64,000 nucleotides of DNA from positions 14,136,560 to 14,200,559 of the forward strand of contig OY821761.1 in NCBI GenBank assembly GCA_963682095.1, read 5' to 3'. Position numbers and translations under genes: made by a program. The notes beneath the pieces were generated by a model. The model searched no databases, was not told where the DNA came from, and worked only from the letters and a program-made list of their open reading frames with translations. The stretch comes from Potentilla sterilis (taxonomy: Eukaryota > Streptophyta > Magnoliopsida > Rosales > Rosaceae). Shown one piece after another: positions 11,673 to 23,654 of this stretch (position 1 is its first letter; each line of letters starts with the position of its first letter).

Positions 11673-13648
11673 GGGAAAATGGCTGAATTGATCACTGAAG
11701 TATGCCCCATTCTAAACTTTGCTCACTGAAGTTTGTCCAATATCACTTTGCTCACTATCGAATTACACTTGTATTCACTTTGATCACTCCGTCTAAATCA
11801 GACGTTAAAATTTTGCTTATGCCGTTAAAACAAGGGCACGTGCCACTCATGTGCAAATCTTAAGGACATTTTGGGAATTTCATGTGGTTTCCTCCCATAT
11901 CCACAGTCTTCATCTTCTTCTTCTTCAATCTGCTGCAGGAAGTTCACCAGTATTCAATGAACTGTATCAACATCATACAGTGAACCCGCTGCATAAATGG
12001 ACGGTATAAGAATATCGTCTAGTGTAACCATGTCCAACCTATAAGCAATCCTCCTCTCAATCTCCAGCCTGCAGGTGATTGAAGCATCTACCATGATTGA
12101 CATTCTCAGCATTCCAAACATAAAACTCAGTGGCACCGAACAGCTTTTCTCTGATGGAAATAAGCTTATAAGGGTTTCCACAATAGTCCTCTGGTCATGT
12201 TCTGGTAAGCTATCTGGCTTTTTCCAAATTTGAAATTTTCCAATACCCTTTAAGGATGTTTGAGCAAAATGCATTAAAGATGCAACAATGCTGTCTGATC
12301 GAACACCTGTTCTTGTCATAGCAAAAACTACCCTCTGGTAGTATTCGATCCTTAGCAATGATAGATCTTCAACCCACCAATCGAGACAACCACTTTTGAG
12401 CTCAGCTGATTCACCATCACAATTTAACATAGACAAGCCCGACATCAATTGTTCCTTACAGGCATTGGTGGCAATAGCCTCCACACATCTGCTTGGAATT
12501 CCAACCTCCTCGGCTATAGGAGGTAGTGTTTGGCAAGTGCTGAGGACTTCCACTGACTTCTCAAGACTCTGAACGACAACCTCATTCAGGTATATCTCAG
12601 TTCGCTCTATAAGGTTTTCATCCCTATAGTCTTCAGACATTTCTAAGTATTCAGCAGCACAGCGGAGATGGGCAACATTTCCGCTTGTGATCTCAAAATT
12701 CATGCCATAACAAAATTTCACTGCAAGTTCAAATGCCTGTGGAGCTCCAATTTCGCAGCAGAATCCTTGGCATCTGCAACCATTTCTCCTTAGAGACAAT
12801 CAATTGGATTTCACAACAGACCAAATCCAACAAATTCCACAGCTGAAATTTACAAAATCCAAAACACCAAGTCCCAGAGAAACAACTATTCAGAGAAATT
12901 GAATAATACAAAGAGTGGATGGATTGATGTGAATCCAATAAAGAATAAGTTGAGAGCAAAACTTGTAGATTTCTGAATCCAATCCAGATGAACCAACTTG
13001 ACGACAAAAACAAAAATCTTTTCAAAGTTCAATTTTGCTTATTTCAATGGCTGAGAAAGTCAAATATGTCAAACAAGAAGCCACTCCCAGAAACCAGAAC
13101 ACATGCAAATTCAAAACAACAACACAAGAGCTTAAAGGATCAAGAATCTGACACAAGAATCACTGTATTTGAGAAAACAGAACCTATATATGAACTGCAA
13201 ACCCAGTAATCCAACAGTGATCAAAACCAAGACACTAAACTAATCCAAAAACAGAGGCCAAATTAGATCTGTTCACAATTGGTTTATCCATTCATCCCAG
13301 CCAGTTTCCCAGTAACCAATGGAGGTAAAACTAATCGAACAAAAAGAAAGAGAGTAAAGAAATGCGAGAGGGACTTAGTGACTTACGGATTGGATAAGAA
13401 GAGAAAAAAGGTTTTATCAATTGCATTATGCTCCACATGAAATTCCCAAAATGTCCTTAAGATTTGCACATGAGTGGCACATGCCCTTGTTTTTAACGGC
13501 ATAAGCAAAATTTTAACGTCTGATTTAGACGGAGTGATCAAAGTGAATACAAGTGTAATTCGATAGTGAGCAAAGTGATATTGGACAAACTTCAGTGAGC
13601 AAAGTTTAGAATGGGGCATACTTCAGTGATCAATTCAGCCATTTTCCC
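11673..13648 (-). mobile_element. Pack-MULE carrying an NPH3-like gene fragment
   Basis: A 1976-bp element with near-identical terminal inverted repeats at 11673-11887 and 13433-13648, starting GGGAAAATGGCTGAATTG. By eye the arms differ by one substitution and one inserted A. A perfect 9-bp TSD, TTTTTTAAA, lies at 11664-11672 and 13649-13657. Long TIRs, a 9-bp TSD, no transposase and a piece of a host gene inside define a Pack-MULE. It interrupts the LINE reverse transcriptase. The almost unchanged arms make it the youngest layer. Confidence 0.93.
11888..13432 (-). pseudogene. Captured NPH3/RPT2-like (NRL) gene fragment
   Basis: The cargo is homologous to NPH3 (NRL) proteins, adaptors of CUL3 ubiquitin ligases in phototropic and auxin-related signalling. 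A long reading frame (12799-11954) holds AFELAVKFCYGMNFEIT, LRCAAEYLEMSEDY, WWVEDLSLLRIEYYQRV and SVPLSFMFGMLRMSI, the end of the BTB region and most of the NPH3 domain. A splice acceptor (TTGCAG) at 12774-12775 and a donor (GTAAGTC) at 13386 suggest that an exon, an intron of about 610 bp and the next exon were captured as genomic DNA. The start of the second exon reads in another frame (DAKDSAAKLEL) than the NPH3 part, so a small deletion removed the usual FPGG stretch. A TGA at 11954-11956 stands where NRLs have CGA (VHR); the frame continues past it (ILVNFLQQIEEEEDEDCGYG) to the TIR. It has no complete BTB domain and is probably not functional as a normal NRL. Confidence 0.85.
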
Positions 13649-15371
13649 TTTTTTAAACTTGAAGAGCATTTCCTGAGCTATCATGATATTATCAGAAATA
13701 TTTCTTTCAGGAACATAACTAACTTGATTGGGGCTGATCAAGGTTTGCATATGAGGTCTGATCCTAGAAACAATGATCTTGGAAATCACCTTGTAAATAG
13801 TCGTACACAAGCTAATGGGTCTAAAGTTAACCATGTGCTGGGGACCATCAATTTTGGGGATCAGAGAAATAATGGTATGATTAAGACCAGCAGGAATAGA
13901 ACTAGTAGCAAAAGCCTCAGCAACAACATTGAAAATTTCAGAAGAATAAATATGCCAGTGATGTTGGAAAAATATGGCAGGAAAACCATCATGACCAGGG
14001 GCCTTAAGCCCTCCAATAGCAAACAAAGAGTTTTTAACTTCAGTTAAAGTAATAGGATTGCATAAGTCAGACAAGCTAACCTGATCAATATGAGGAAATA
14101 GCCAGGGAATGGTAAATCTGATGTCCTCCATGTCAGGCTGAGAGAAGAGGTCTGTGAAGAAGTCAACAGCAATATTCTTCATAGAAACAGAATCAGTGAA
14201 CCAATTGCCATTAGAGTCATACAAACCTTCAATCTTATTCCTTCTTCTCCTAATTAAAGTTGTAAGGTGAAAGAATTTTGTGTTTCTGTCTCCACCCTGG
14301 ATCCAATTATCTCTGGATTTTTGTCTCCAGAATAAGTTTTCCTGATCTCTGATGGTTTCATATTGAGAAATAAGCTCAGCTTCCAGATTGAACAAAAACG
14401 GATTATCATGTCTATCTCTAGCTTTTTGGATGCCACCAATTCTAGCCAACAAAATCTTTTTCTTCTGAAACAGGTTACCAAACACCTCTTTATTCCATTT
14501 AGAGAGAGCAACATAAATATTTTTAACTTTTGAGGGGAACTCACCACTCAAAGATTTCCAGGTTGAATCAACAAAATCAGAATAATCAGCATGGGAAAAC
14601 CACATAGCTTGAAATCGAAAAGGAGAAACTTTTCTATTCACACCATTATTAGAAAAAAGATTCATCAGGATAGGGCAGTGATCAGACCTGGTTTTTGGTA
14701 AGTGCTGAATAAAAGCTTCAGGGAAAGCAGATCTCCAGGAACACGAACAGAAACCTCTATCCAGTCTTTCCTTGATTCTGTTGTTACTCCAAGTATAGCA
14801 AGAACCAGAAAAGCCCATGTCAATCATAGCATTTCTGTTAATCCAGTCTCTAAGACCACCAAAACGAACAGAACAAGGACCACAGTTCTTATCAGCAACA
14901 GAAACTAATTCATTGAAGTCACCAATAAACATGCTAGGAAAATCATTTGAAGACAAAAGATTATCCAGATGAGACCAGAGAGAAGCACGAACAGAAGGAG
15001 TGGGACTAGCATAGATAGCAGTGAGCATCCAGGAAACTTTTCTATCAGCAGAAATTTTAACTGAAATAGACTGAGAAGTTTTATCAACAAAATCAACACT
15101 GACCCTTTTCTTATTCCAAAGTAACCAAAGGCCACCAGAGAAACCATTAGCCTCAGAAACCTGGAAATCAGTAAAGCCATGCTTGAAAAAAGCATCACAA
15201 GTTCTAGAGAATTGAACACGAGGTTCACAAACAGCAAGAAGATCAACAAAATTCATTTTGATAAGGTCTGCAATAGCAGACTTAAAATCATCACTACCAG
15301 CACCTCTAGCATTCCAGAAGAGAAGCTTAACCATTGCTAAAACCAAGAGGGGGAGTGGTTGGAAAACCCAA

Positions 15372-17099
15372 TCAATCGTCAGCCATACCTTCTCCTTCAT
15401 GAGAAGGTAGACCAGCTTCATTATTCAACATGCTATTTGAATGAAAAATTCCCTCAACAACTTTCAAGATATCATCAGGAGGTTTAAAATCCACACTAGT
15501 TTCATTAGTAGACTCCTCAGGAGGGCAATGACCAAATATTGCTGAAATCCCATCACCACCAACATCATTTCTCACATTCTCAAAAAGGAGTTTTTTGAGA
15601 ATTTGAGAAGTCTGTTTAGGATTAGAGACAGTACCTCTACCCTTCTTTTGGTATTTCAGACCAGTCTTGGAACCACTACTGCTAGCTTTAATCACAGTGC
15701 TACTAGCCACATTAGACACATCTTTCATAGGAAATCTAGACTTATTGGAGCTTGTGAAGGCAGGTTTCAAGTTCGAATGGACATCAGACTTAGAAGGAGA
15801 AGTGCCTTTTGTCACAACAGGTTCAGAATTGTCAGCAGAGATGATGTTATTCTTGGATTTACTAGTAATCTGCCCCTTCTTAACTTTGTTCTCAAAACTA
15901 CTCCATAATTTGACAATAGAAGGAGTATTCTCAACAGTCTTAGCAATTTGAGCATCTTCTAAAACATCATCATCTTGCAGCACAGCATATCTAGAGCCAG
16001 ACTTACCAAATTTCCTCACACTCACATTATCTCCAGCTTTTTTCTTATTTCTATAACTCATTAACATCCAAGGACCCATGTCCTCTTTGATAATCTCAGT
16101 TGAAGAAGAAACATCCATTGCAACATGAGTCTTAGAAGGGATTTCAGTTGTCATAGTTTTTTCACCAGAATTATCAATATTAGCATTAGAGCCATGTTTA
16201 ACAAGAGTAGGACATTTATCTTTAGAGTGTCCAAAGCAGCCACACTCAAAGCAAATCAAGGATATACCCTCATAAACAACCGGATAAGCAATACCTTCAA
16301 CTTCTACAAATGGACGCAGAGGCTTACTAAGATCAACTTCAACACACACCCTAGCAAATTTACCTCTAGCTTGGCCAATAGTTATTGGATCAAAACGAAC
16401 AACATTTCCCAGGGTTTTCACAATTTTAGAAAGAGCAAAATCCTTGAAAAATTTAACAGGAAGGTCCAGAATTCTTACCCATAAAGCCATGGAACCAATA
16501 ACTTCTTTGATAGGATTAAAATCTGGTCTCCATTTCTTCACAACCAAGGTTTGGCCAGCCAGGATCCAAGGACCACCACAAAGCGCATGATTCATATCCT
16601 CTTCAAGGCTAAATTTAACAATGAAAAAGTCATTTGGAAGATCTATGAGTTGCCAGCCACCTTTGACTTGCCATTTTCTACGCAATCCTTTTAACATGAA
16701 ATCAAAGGAGTTGGTAGAATTCGGTTTGCCCATTAACTTGACAACCACAGCGCATTGCCACTCAAAATCCAGTTTGTTATGAACTTTGTCTAAGAACATC
16801 ACATTCTGGCCATGCTTGCCCTGGGTATAAGAACAATCATCATCAGTGAGAACAAATTCTGTTGACATTGTCTGCGAAAACCGGTCAACTGGGTTTTTCA
16901 ACATATTCGCATAATTCATCATTGGGATTGGAATAGATGAATCACGGACAGAGGAGTCCAGATCCTCCATACGTATAGCTTCAAGATCAGAGTTAATGTC
17001 ACCTCCATTCTTCGAACGTTTGCGATGATTCAAAGCGGAGGATGAATCTCCGCCACTTCCAAAAGGAAGGGCGGAGAAAGTAAACACTGGGTTAGCCAC
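15372..17099 (-). CDS. LINE ORF1 protein (DUF4283 plus zinc knuckle)
   Basis: An intact 575-aa reading frame encoding the nucleic-acid-binding protein of a plant L1 element. The N-terminal half has the DUF4283 pattern (FDFMLKGLRRKW, NDFFIVKF, GGPWILAGQTLVVKKW, WVRILDLP). A CCHC knuckle (CFECGCFGHSKDKC, spacing C-x2-C-x4-H-x4-C) follows at about residue 280. The C-terminal half is low-complexity and Ser/Lys-rich. The stop lies 37 bp before the ORF2 start, so ORF2 is probably translated from the same RNA. No break is seen. Confidence 0.92.
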   Translation of the reverse strand: MANPVFTFSALPFGSGGDSSSALNHRKRSKNGGDINSDLEAIRMEDLDSSVRDSSIPIPMMNYANMLKNPVDRFSQTMSTEFVLTDDDCSYTQGKHGQNVMFLDKVHNKLDFEWQCAVVVKLMGKPNSTNSFDFMLKGLRRKWQVKGGWQLIDLPNDFFIVKFSLEEDMNHALCGGPWILAGQTLVVKKWRPDFNPIKEVIGSMALWVRILDLPVKFFKDFALSKIVKTLGNVVRFDPITIGQARGKFARVCVEVDLSKPLRPFVEVEGIAYPVVYEGISLICFECGCFGHSKDKCPTLVKHGSNANIDNSGEKTMTTEIPSKTHVAMDVSSSTEIIKEDMGPWMLMSYRNKKKAGDNVSVRKFGKSGSRYAVLQDDDVLEDAQIAKTVENTPSIVKLWSSFENKVKKGQITSKSKNNIISADNSEPVVTKGTSPSKSDVHSNLKPAFTSSNKSRFPMKDVSNVASSTVIKASSSGSKTGLKYQKKGRGTVSNPKQTSQILKKLLFENVRNDVGGDGISAIFGHCPPEESTNETSVDFKPPDDILKVVEGIFHSNSMLNNEAGLPSHEGEGMADD

Positions 17100-17432
17100 T
17101 AGAACAGAGATGAGAACTAGAATAAGGAGGAGAAAAAATCAGAGAGGTCAATCAGAGGCAGGATCAGCTGAAGGAATTGGGGATTTGGGGAAGGCGCGTG
17201 AGGCGCGTTCTAGTTTCAGCAAAACCTTTAAAATTTAGATAATTTTTGCTTTCAATCTCTTAATTCCGAATAGATATTTTGGTATTTATGTTGACTTTTC
17301 TAATAAACTGAGGGTAAACATTTGGGTATAATTTCATATAAAAAAAATTAAAAACATTAGTTTTATGGATATTTATAAAATTTAAAATTTAAAATAAATT
17401 TTTATTTATAAAGTAAAATTAAAATTAAAATA

Positions 17433-17865
17433 ACACTATTGGATATTATGTTAGTATCTATAATTTTTTTTTCTAAGAGAAAATAAATATGAATGTATTT
17501 TTTTAGTTTTGTTGATGATGAAAATAATTAGATTTATGTTTAGAAAATCTAGTATTCATAATTTGAACATTTACCAAAATATTTTTCGTTCATTATATAT
17601 AGATTCGCGGATTAGTCTAATGAGTGTTTACATCACCATGATTAATATCACTACTGGCTATCACCTTAGTATCTATAATTTTTTTTATTTCTTCTAAGAG
17701 AAAATAAATATGAATGTATTTGTTCGGTTTTGTTGATGATGAAAATAATTAGATTTATGTTTAGAAAATCTAGTATTTGTAATGTAAACATTTACCATAA
17801 TACTTTTCGTTGATTATATATAGTTTCGCGGATTAGTCTAGTGAGTGTTCTTATCACCATGATTG
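17433..17865. repeat. 215-bp tandem duplication inside the outer MULE
   Basis: Two adjacent copies (about 17433-17650 and 17651-17865) share AAGAGAAAATAAATATGAATG, TTTTGTTGATGATGAAAATA, TTCGCGGATTAGTCTA and CACCATGATT blocks. They differ by scattered substitutions and a few small indels. No coding content. Confidence 0.75.
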
Positions 17866-18156
17866 AATTTCTTAAACATAATATTCACTTATATTTTATT
17901 ATGACCCAAAAATACTAATTTAAACCTAAAAACACTAATTTGAACTCGTAAAACTCTTTATTTTGTTTTATTTTTGTCAATGTATACTTAAATGTCAATT
18001 TTACCTTCAGTTTCATTAGAAAAGTCAACATAGGTATCAAAATGTCTCACAAAACCTAATTTCATGTACTAAATTGTCCTCTGCGAAACTCTAAGTACCA
18101 AAGTGTCCAATTGAGCATACATGAGGTACCATAAGAGGAATTTACCCTATAAAGAA

Positions 18157-18414
18157 TGTCAGATATGGATCCCTCTACAAAAGGGTACAACTCTACCATG
18201 GCCAATTAACTTCCTGCGTATATCAAGATATGGATCCTTTAACAAGAATTTAAATATGAAGTACAAATAGATTGTTTCCTATAACCTTATATCTGTATGC
18301 CAAGGCCTCCACCTCCTTTGTCATTAAGATTATGCAGGAATAACAGGTTTCATCATTGGGGTTTCAGACGTGTTTCATTCTGAATTTGAAGGATTTCGCA
18401 AGTTCACCGAGTCT
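18157..18414 (-). other. Downstream flank of UTP25
   Basis: Short region between the outer MULE and the UTP25 stop codon, probably including the 3' UTR. The phrase ATATGGATCC occurs twice (about 18166 and 18230). No gene is seen. Confidence 0.5.
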
Positions 18415-21400
18415 TCAAGCGAAAGAAAATAAATTCATTTTCGATGTGATCATTCTCTTGGCTGGAGCTGTTCCCACAATTCTCTCAAGCTTGAAGGGAG
18501 GAAAATCAAGATTATAATTAGTATTCACCTTATCAGGGAAGGAAGTTTGCAATAGAAAAGTTGGGTGAAATGCTTGAAAAGTATTAACAAATGCTTTAAT
18601 ATATATGTTATTCGACTACCAGCTGCGGATTGATCATTAGCTTTTAAATATTCACATATCCGAAGAAGTTCAACCAGCAAACAAACAAGGATCATTGAGT
18701 TCAAAATGAGGTCAACAATTTTTACCCGGAGCAGATCAAAAGGAGAAAAGAGAACAGTGCATGCCATGTCTTGGGATCCATCAAGCATATTAACAATCTA
18801 CAATTGAATAACAAGAACGTTTATTCAAAACTTGACTGAAATATGGGAAATCACAAACCAACATACCATTGGGACGAGTTCAGTAATTGAACCCTAGCAA
18901 TCAACAGTAATTTTAAAGAGAAGGGGAGGGGAGGGGAGGGTTAATTATCATGCTCACCTCAGGGTAAAATTCCTTTCTCTCCGGTAACGAATAGACGATT
19001 AAATTCTGAATTCCACGGATCTATCAAAAACACGAACATAAATAATGATTATAGTTTAACATCAGTCCATCACTCTTATTGGTTACATGTATATATCAGC
19101 ATTTTGACAAGAAAAACAACGTTCTCTTAAAGTACCTTATATCTGTGGTAAAAATGTGATCTCTCTGTGTAGAGCATGATCTTTCTCTTTCCTTCAAAGA
19201 ACCAAACCCGTGCACGAGAAATATCTTTTTGATCCGCATATCTAATGATAAAATAAATCTTTCTTGCATTAGTATACTTGCAAGCATGAGAAACTGATGA
19301 ATTTAAATTTAGTATTTCAGAGAAAAAAAAATGATCATCTAGCAGTATAAATAATAGATTCTCACTCATGAAGCAGACAGAAGGAAGCATTCTGTGACTT
19401 CAAAAAATTCCGAACTCGAACATATTCAAAGTATGAGCTGATAAATATCATTATCCCACCCTGAGTTAAAAAGTAGATATTACTTACCAGGAACAGAAAA
19501 AGAATGAAAACGCATAAGTAATAAGAGTTGATCCTCGGATTAAAATAATTACCTCAACAGAGTTTTTAATCTTTGGGAAGACCTGAAATAAATAATCAAG
19601 TATCTCAATATGAGGCAAAAACCAAAAAGAAATAATTTGTATGCGTTGTTGCTTGCAAAATCTTAGCTCCAATACATTAAGGTACTTTTCCTTAATCATT
19701 CCACAATTCTTCAAGTCCAATAGTTTTAGTCTAGGTATTGAAATGAGCAAAGGGTCACATATAAAAGTGATATTTTTAGGCTCTAAATTGCTTCAGGTGT
19801 TTCCCTTGTATACCTCTGTTTTGTTTTACCTTCTTTCAACAGATTCCATATTAACCGAAGAACTTGAAATCTAATTATCTAGGTAAAATTTTAATAAGTC
19901 ATTTGACACATAATTTAACACTAGATGTAACCAAATGTCTAACTACAGGTTGAACATATCATCAAGAAAAGCTCTGAATTCAAAGTTCTTATTGGAAGTT
20001 ATTGGAACTCTAGAATCAAGTTACTCTTCAACATTCAAGTCTCATGACATTGAGAAACTTTTCCAGGATAGCATAACAAACCTTAGTAGAAAAATGTTCA
20101 AAACGAGCATCATCAATATTCACTATTTCATCTCCCTCAAACCGCTGAAAAATCTGTGAATTCAACCGTAACAGAATGCATTAAATATGAGAACTGTTAA
20201 AAAGATAGTAACTGAATATTGAATTCACATATCTTTTTCTAGGTATACACTTGACCTAAGGTGGAAAGGATTCATAATACAGTAATACACCAAGGAACAG
20301 AAAATATAGAGCATTTTCTGTATGCTGCTTTAAGATTCAAAGAAAGATCAGAAAGAGCTATCTAGCATAACACATGATGCCCTTTGGCATCATATCAAGA
20401 ACTTGGGATCAAATTCCACCTCCACCGTGTAAAATCGTGTCTTAAAAGTCAACTTTTTATGACCCTTAGTCCCAAGTCCCCTACGGGTCCCCAACAAACT
20501 CAAAGGAAAAGACGTAAAGTGGAGTACCTTCAATTAGTTAAGTAACTAATGCTATTGAAATTATATAATTCAAACTCGGGACCGTTCAATCAGCATAATG
20601 CAACATAATTACATCCCTCACTATATTAGTAGAACTGATTATATCATCAAAATTCAAAACGAGAATGGGAAATGGCAAGAGGGTTAGGTTTTGGGTTAAC
20701 TCTTGGTTAGAGGAACAACTTCTGAATTTCTACTTTCCAAGGTTGTTCAGTTTAGCAAGAGAATCTAACTCTTCAGTGGAAAGTTTAGAAACTCAGCTGA
20801 ATTTTCCAGTGAGTTGGGATTTCGGCTTCAGAAGAAATTTAAATGACCAAGAGGCTGTGGAGTTTGCCTTGATGATGCTTAAACTTGAAAATGTCAGATT
20901 AGTGGAGTCCAAACCAGATGAGAGAATGTGGAAGCTTGAGCCTAGTGGAATTTTCTCTTGTAAATCTGTTCATAGTTTCCTGATTAGTGACGAATCAGAT
21001 CCAAGTTCCGCTCCTGCAAAGTTTATTTGGAAGGTCAAGGCCCCTACTAAGTGAAGATCTTGGGTTGGCTTGTACCACTCAGGAGAACGAATACTTGTGA
21101 TGTTATTCAGAGGAGAAGGCCAAGTTGCTGCTTTTCTCCTCGTTGGTGCGTTTTGTGTAAAGTTCAAGGGGAAAGTGTGGATCATGTTTTTATGCACTGT
21201 GAGGTGGTTAATTTCTTATGGAAGAGGTTATTTAGGGAGGCAAGGGTGGAATGGACAATTCCACTAGAGAGGAGCGATTCGCTAAAAGGAAATCCCTCAG
21301 CTTTTGGTAAAGGGAAAAAGGCTAGAATCCTTTGGTGATGTGGGGTGCTAGCTGTAGTGTGGGTGGCATGGATGGAAAGAAATAAAAGATTGTTTGAATC

Positions 21401-23619
21401 CTATGATGGGGTGGAGAAGGAAGTTCTGTGGGGGAGAGTTAAATTCTGGGCTTCGTTATGTTCTTTGACTTCTAAGGATTTTAGGGATTATAATCTTTCT
21501 TCTATCATTCTTAATTGGCAAGCAGTTGTAGTTTAAGCCTCAAAGACTTAATGCTGAGTAGCATCACTAAGCCCCTGTTCTTAGCTGCCGATTTAGTTTC
21601 ATAAAGCGGACTCCTTGTCCGCATTCCTGTTCATTGCTTTTGTCTTAATAAAAGCTGTTTCTTTTCCAAAAAAAAAAAAAACGCAAATAGCATAATTATA
21701 CTCATAAGACAATTTAGCAACATGTTATCTATATTTTATTTGTTGAGTTAAGGCATAATCAATAGAAAGTGTGTGTGTAACATGTAAACTGCAACCCAGA
21801 TAGTTATGAGTCACAAACTTAGAAACTAAGAGAATTTGAAATAATAGAAACACATTAAGGACAAAGGACAAGACATTTGGGAGGATGCGCAAGGGATCAT
21901 ATGCATTCATCATCATCCATCTACATTGCTTTAGGATCCATACTTTATATTTGGCAATTCAGAAAACTGCCACCAAACAGAAGGAGAAGAGAAATTTTCG
22001 ATGCATACCTGGCGTACTTGAAGTACCACTTTAGGAAGAACTCCCTTATACTCATGCACCAACTTTACCTGTACATATATAAATAAATATTTTTTAACAA
22101 ATATTTTTTTTTATTTTTTATTTGCAGTATCACAATACCATGCAGAAGTATGAGCATGCAATCCTAAACCAATAGGCAATGGCCAAGAAGCCAAACTTCT
22201 TATAGATCATTAGGTCTAGCTTTAAAGTTTCCACATGAAATAGATTCTCACCTAAACATACAATCCGTATACACACAGAGATCATTTGTTGATGCAAAAG
22301 AATGTAACACTATAAACTCTTGACATACAAAAAGGCACACTGTATCCATGGTTGAAAACAATATCACAATATTCTTTTGTGATAGTAGCATAAGCAGGAA
22401 TCAAACCATTGCCTATTAGCAATTTAAAAAAATGTCTTTTAATACAACGACCCTGACGTCTGACAAATTTTCATGAGACAAACTGTCACTGCTTTTGATA
22501 CATTCTTTCCTATGAAGGATCTAATCTGTTGTGATTTGAAATTATAGTTACTTTTAACTTCCAATGATCCCTTTTATGACAAACATCTCAATTACCAGTA
22601 TTTAAAATTTTTACAAGATCTGCGACTGCTCTAGAACAACTTTTGTCCATGAAGATATGGCAAAAACTTAGGAATCTGATTTGAAAGATGACACTAAAAT
22701 AGATTAATATGGAAAGTTACAAAAAAAAATTGTTACTGAAGAAGCAGTGAAATGAATAGTGGGAACATTTTTGGGTACAAAAGTGATACTGCAAACATTT
22801 AATACAAACATGAAGAAACTTTCAATCAAAAAATTGTGAATTCTCGTCTCTAAACACACCTTCCCACGGTAATTTGTGCAGTGCTTGTTAAACAAATTGT
22901 TTATATCTGCAATAAAAAACATCAAGATTTAGACTTCATGCTATGGAGTTACAAAAGATTCAATTTGAATAATTAAGCTGCCCCTTTCTTGATATTGGAA
23001 CTCTGTCAACTCCTATTCTTTCAATACTAGGTATATGGTTTATTTAGATTTTTCTTGTAAATGGCCACCAATACCTTTAATGCATACATTGTTGATATTA
23101 ACATTTTGTACAACTTCAAATGTTACCAGAAGTATACGAAACAGCAAGGAAAAGTAAAAGAAAAGTAAACAAAGTTACCTATCAACTACAGCAGGGTTGA
23201 TAACCATTTAATGCAAGGTTTTTAGTATTTCGTTTTAGACAACAAATGTACAGGAAGAGAGATGAAAAGGGAAGAAGATGGAAGGAGAGAGGAAAGACAT
23301 ATGACAGGTACATTAAACGTAAAGTATACATGTTTAAATAGTTTTCTTTTTGAGGTTTGTTCATCTCCTCTGTTCAGTCTTATTAGAAATTATAATATGA
23401 AATCGTGAGATCATTATAGTAAAGCACATTCTAAATATTGATACAGAAAGATTGATCAAAGTTCCAACAAATCATAAAAATAAGGATTTATTAAATTGAA
23501 AATATATATATATATATATATATATGCTTTTATGTTGGCTATACAATTTTTTCTTCCCCCCCCCCCCACCCTCACTTCTCCTATATATGTTCCTCTATCT
23601 ATAAGTATACAGATCATTC

Positions 23620-23654
<35 letters not shown>

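Larger units (their letters stand above)
9243..15334 (-). pseudogene. LINE ORF2 (endonuclease, reverse transcriptase, RNase H), interrupted
   Basis: ORF2 starts at 15334 with MVKLLFWNARGAGS, an exonuclease-endonuclease-phosphatase domain that includes SDHCPI. The reverse-transcriptase domain begins near 13850 (NFRPISLCTTIYKVISKII) and stops at 13658 where the Pack-MULE enters. It resumes at 11663 in the same frame (KIDLSKAYDRLSW). The catalytic box reads FFTDDLMLF near 11310, where FADD is usual; both aspartates are present. A zinc-binding RT-associated domain (CPLCHSADESLLHLFRDCP) ends at a TGA at 10056-10058, probably a former TGG. A C-terminal RNase H domain follows at 10028-9243 (NIDGTRA, EAWGLYYGL, ESDSA). 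So there are two breaks, one nonsense codon and one insertion, with no frameshift seen elsewhere. Confidence 0.92.
9183..17271 (-). mobile_element. L1-type LINE retrotransposon, full length, split by a Pack-MULE
   Basis: A non-LTR element on the minus strand, with ORF1 (17099-15372), ORF2 (15334-9243) and a poly(A) tail seen as the T run at 9183-9196. A 16-bp direct repeat, AGATATTTTGGTATTT, flanks it at 9167-9182 and 17272-17287, as expected of target-primed insertion. Removing the Pack-MULE and one 9-bp repeat leaves about 6.1 kb, a normal full-length plant L1. It landed inside the left TIR of the Mutator-like element. Confidence 0.93.
9067..18147. mobile_element. Non-autonomous Mutator-like element (outermost layer of the nest)
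   Basis: Terminal inverted repeats of about 170 bp begin GTGTAAATTCCTCCTATG at 9067 and, on the other strand, GGGTAAATTCCTCTTATG at 18147. A 9-bp direct repeat, TATAAAGAA, flanks it at 9058-9066 and 18148-18156; a 9-bp TSD with long TIRs is the Mutator-superfamily signature. The arms are roughly 80% identical by eye, so it is the oldest layer. Its left TIR is split by the LINE at 9183-17271. Without the LINE and one TSD copy it would be about 0.98 kb. No transposase is visible. It lies downstream of UTP25 and upstream of the P3 gene. Confidence 0.8.

Noticed and set aside
13592..13648. LINE ORF2 appears to end in a short tail, KGKMAELITEVCPILNFAH
   Set aside because: This tail is the Pack-MULE TIR read through in frame. 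The same tail appears at the other end. It is not part of the LINE.
13724..17000. Several 60-120-codon frames on the plus strand
   Set aside because: They are antisense shadows of the LINE ORFs and lack any family pattern.
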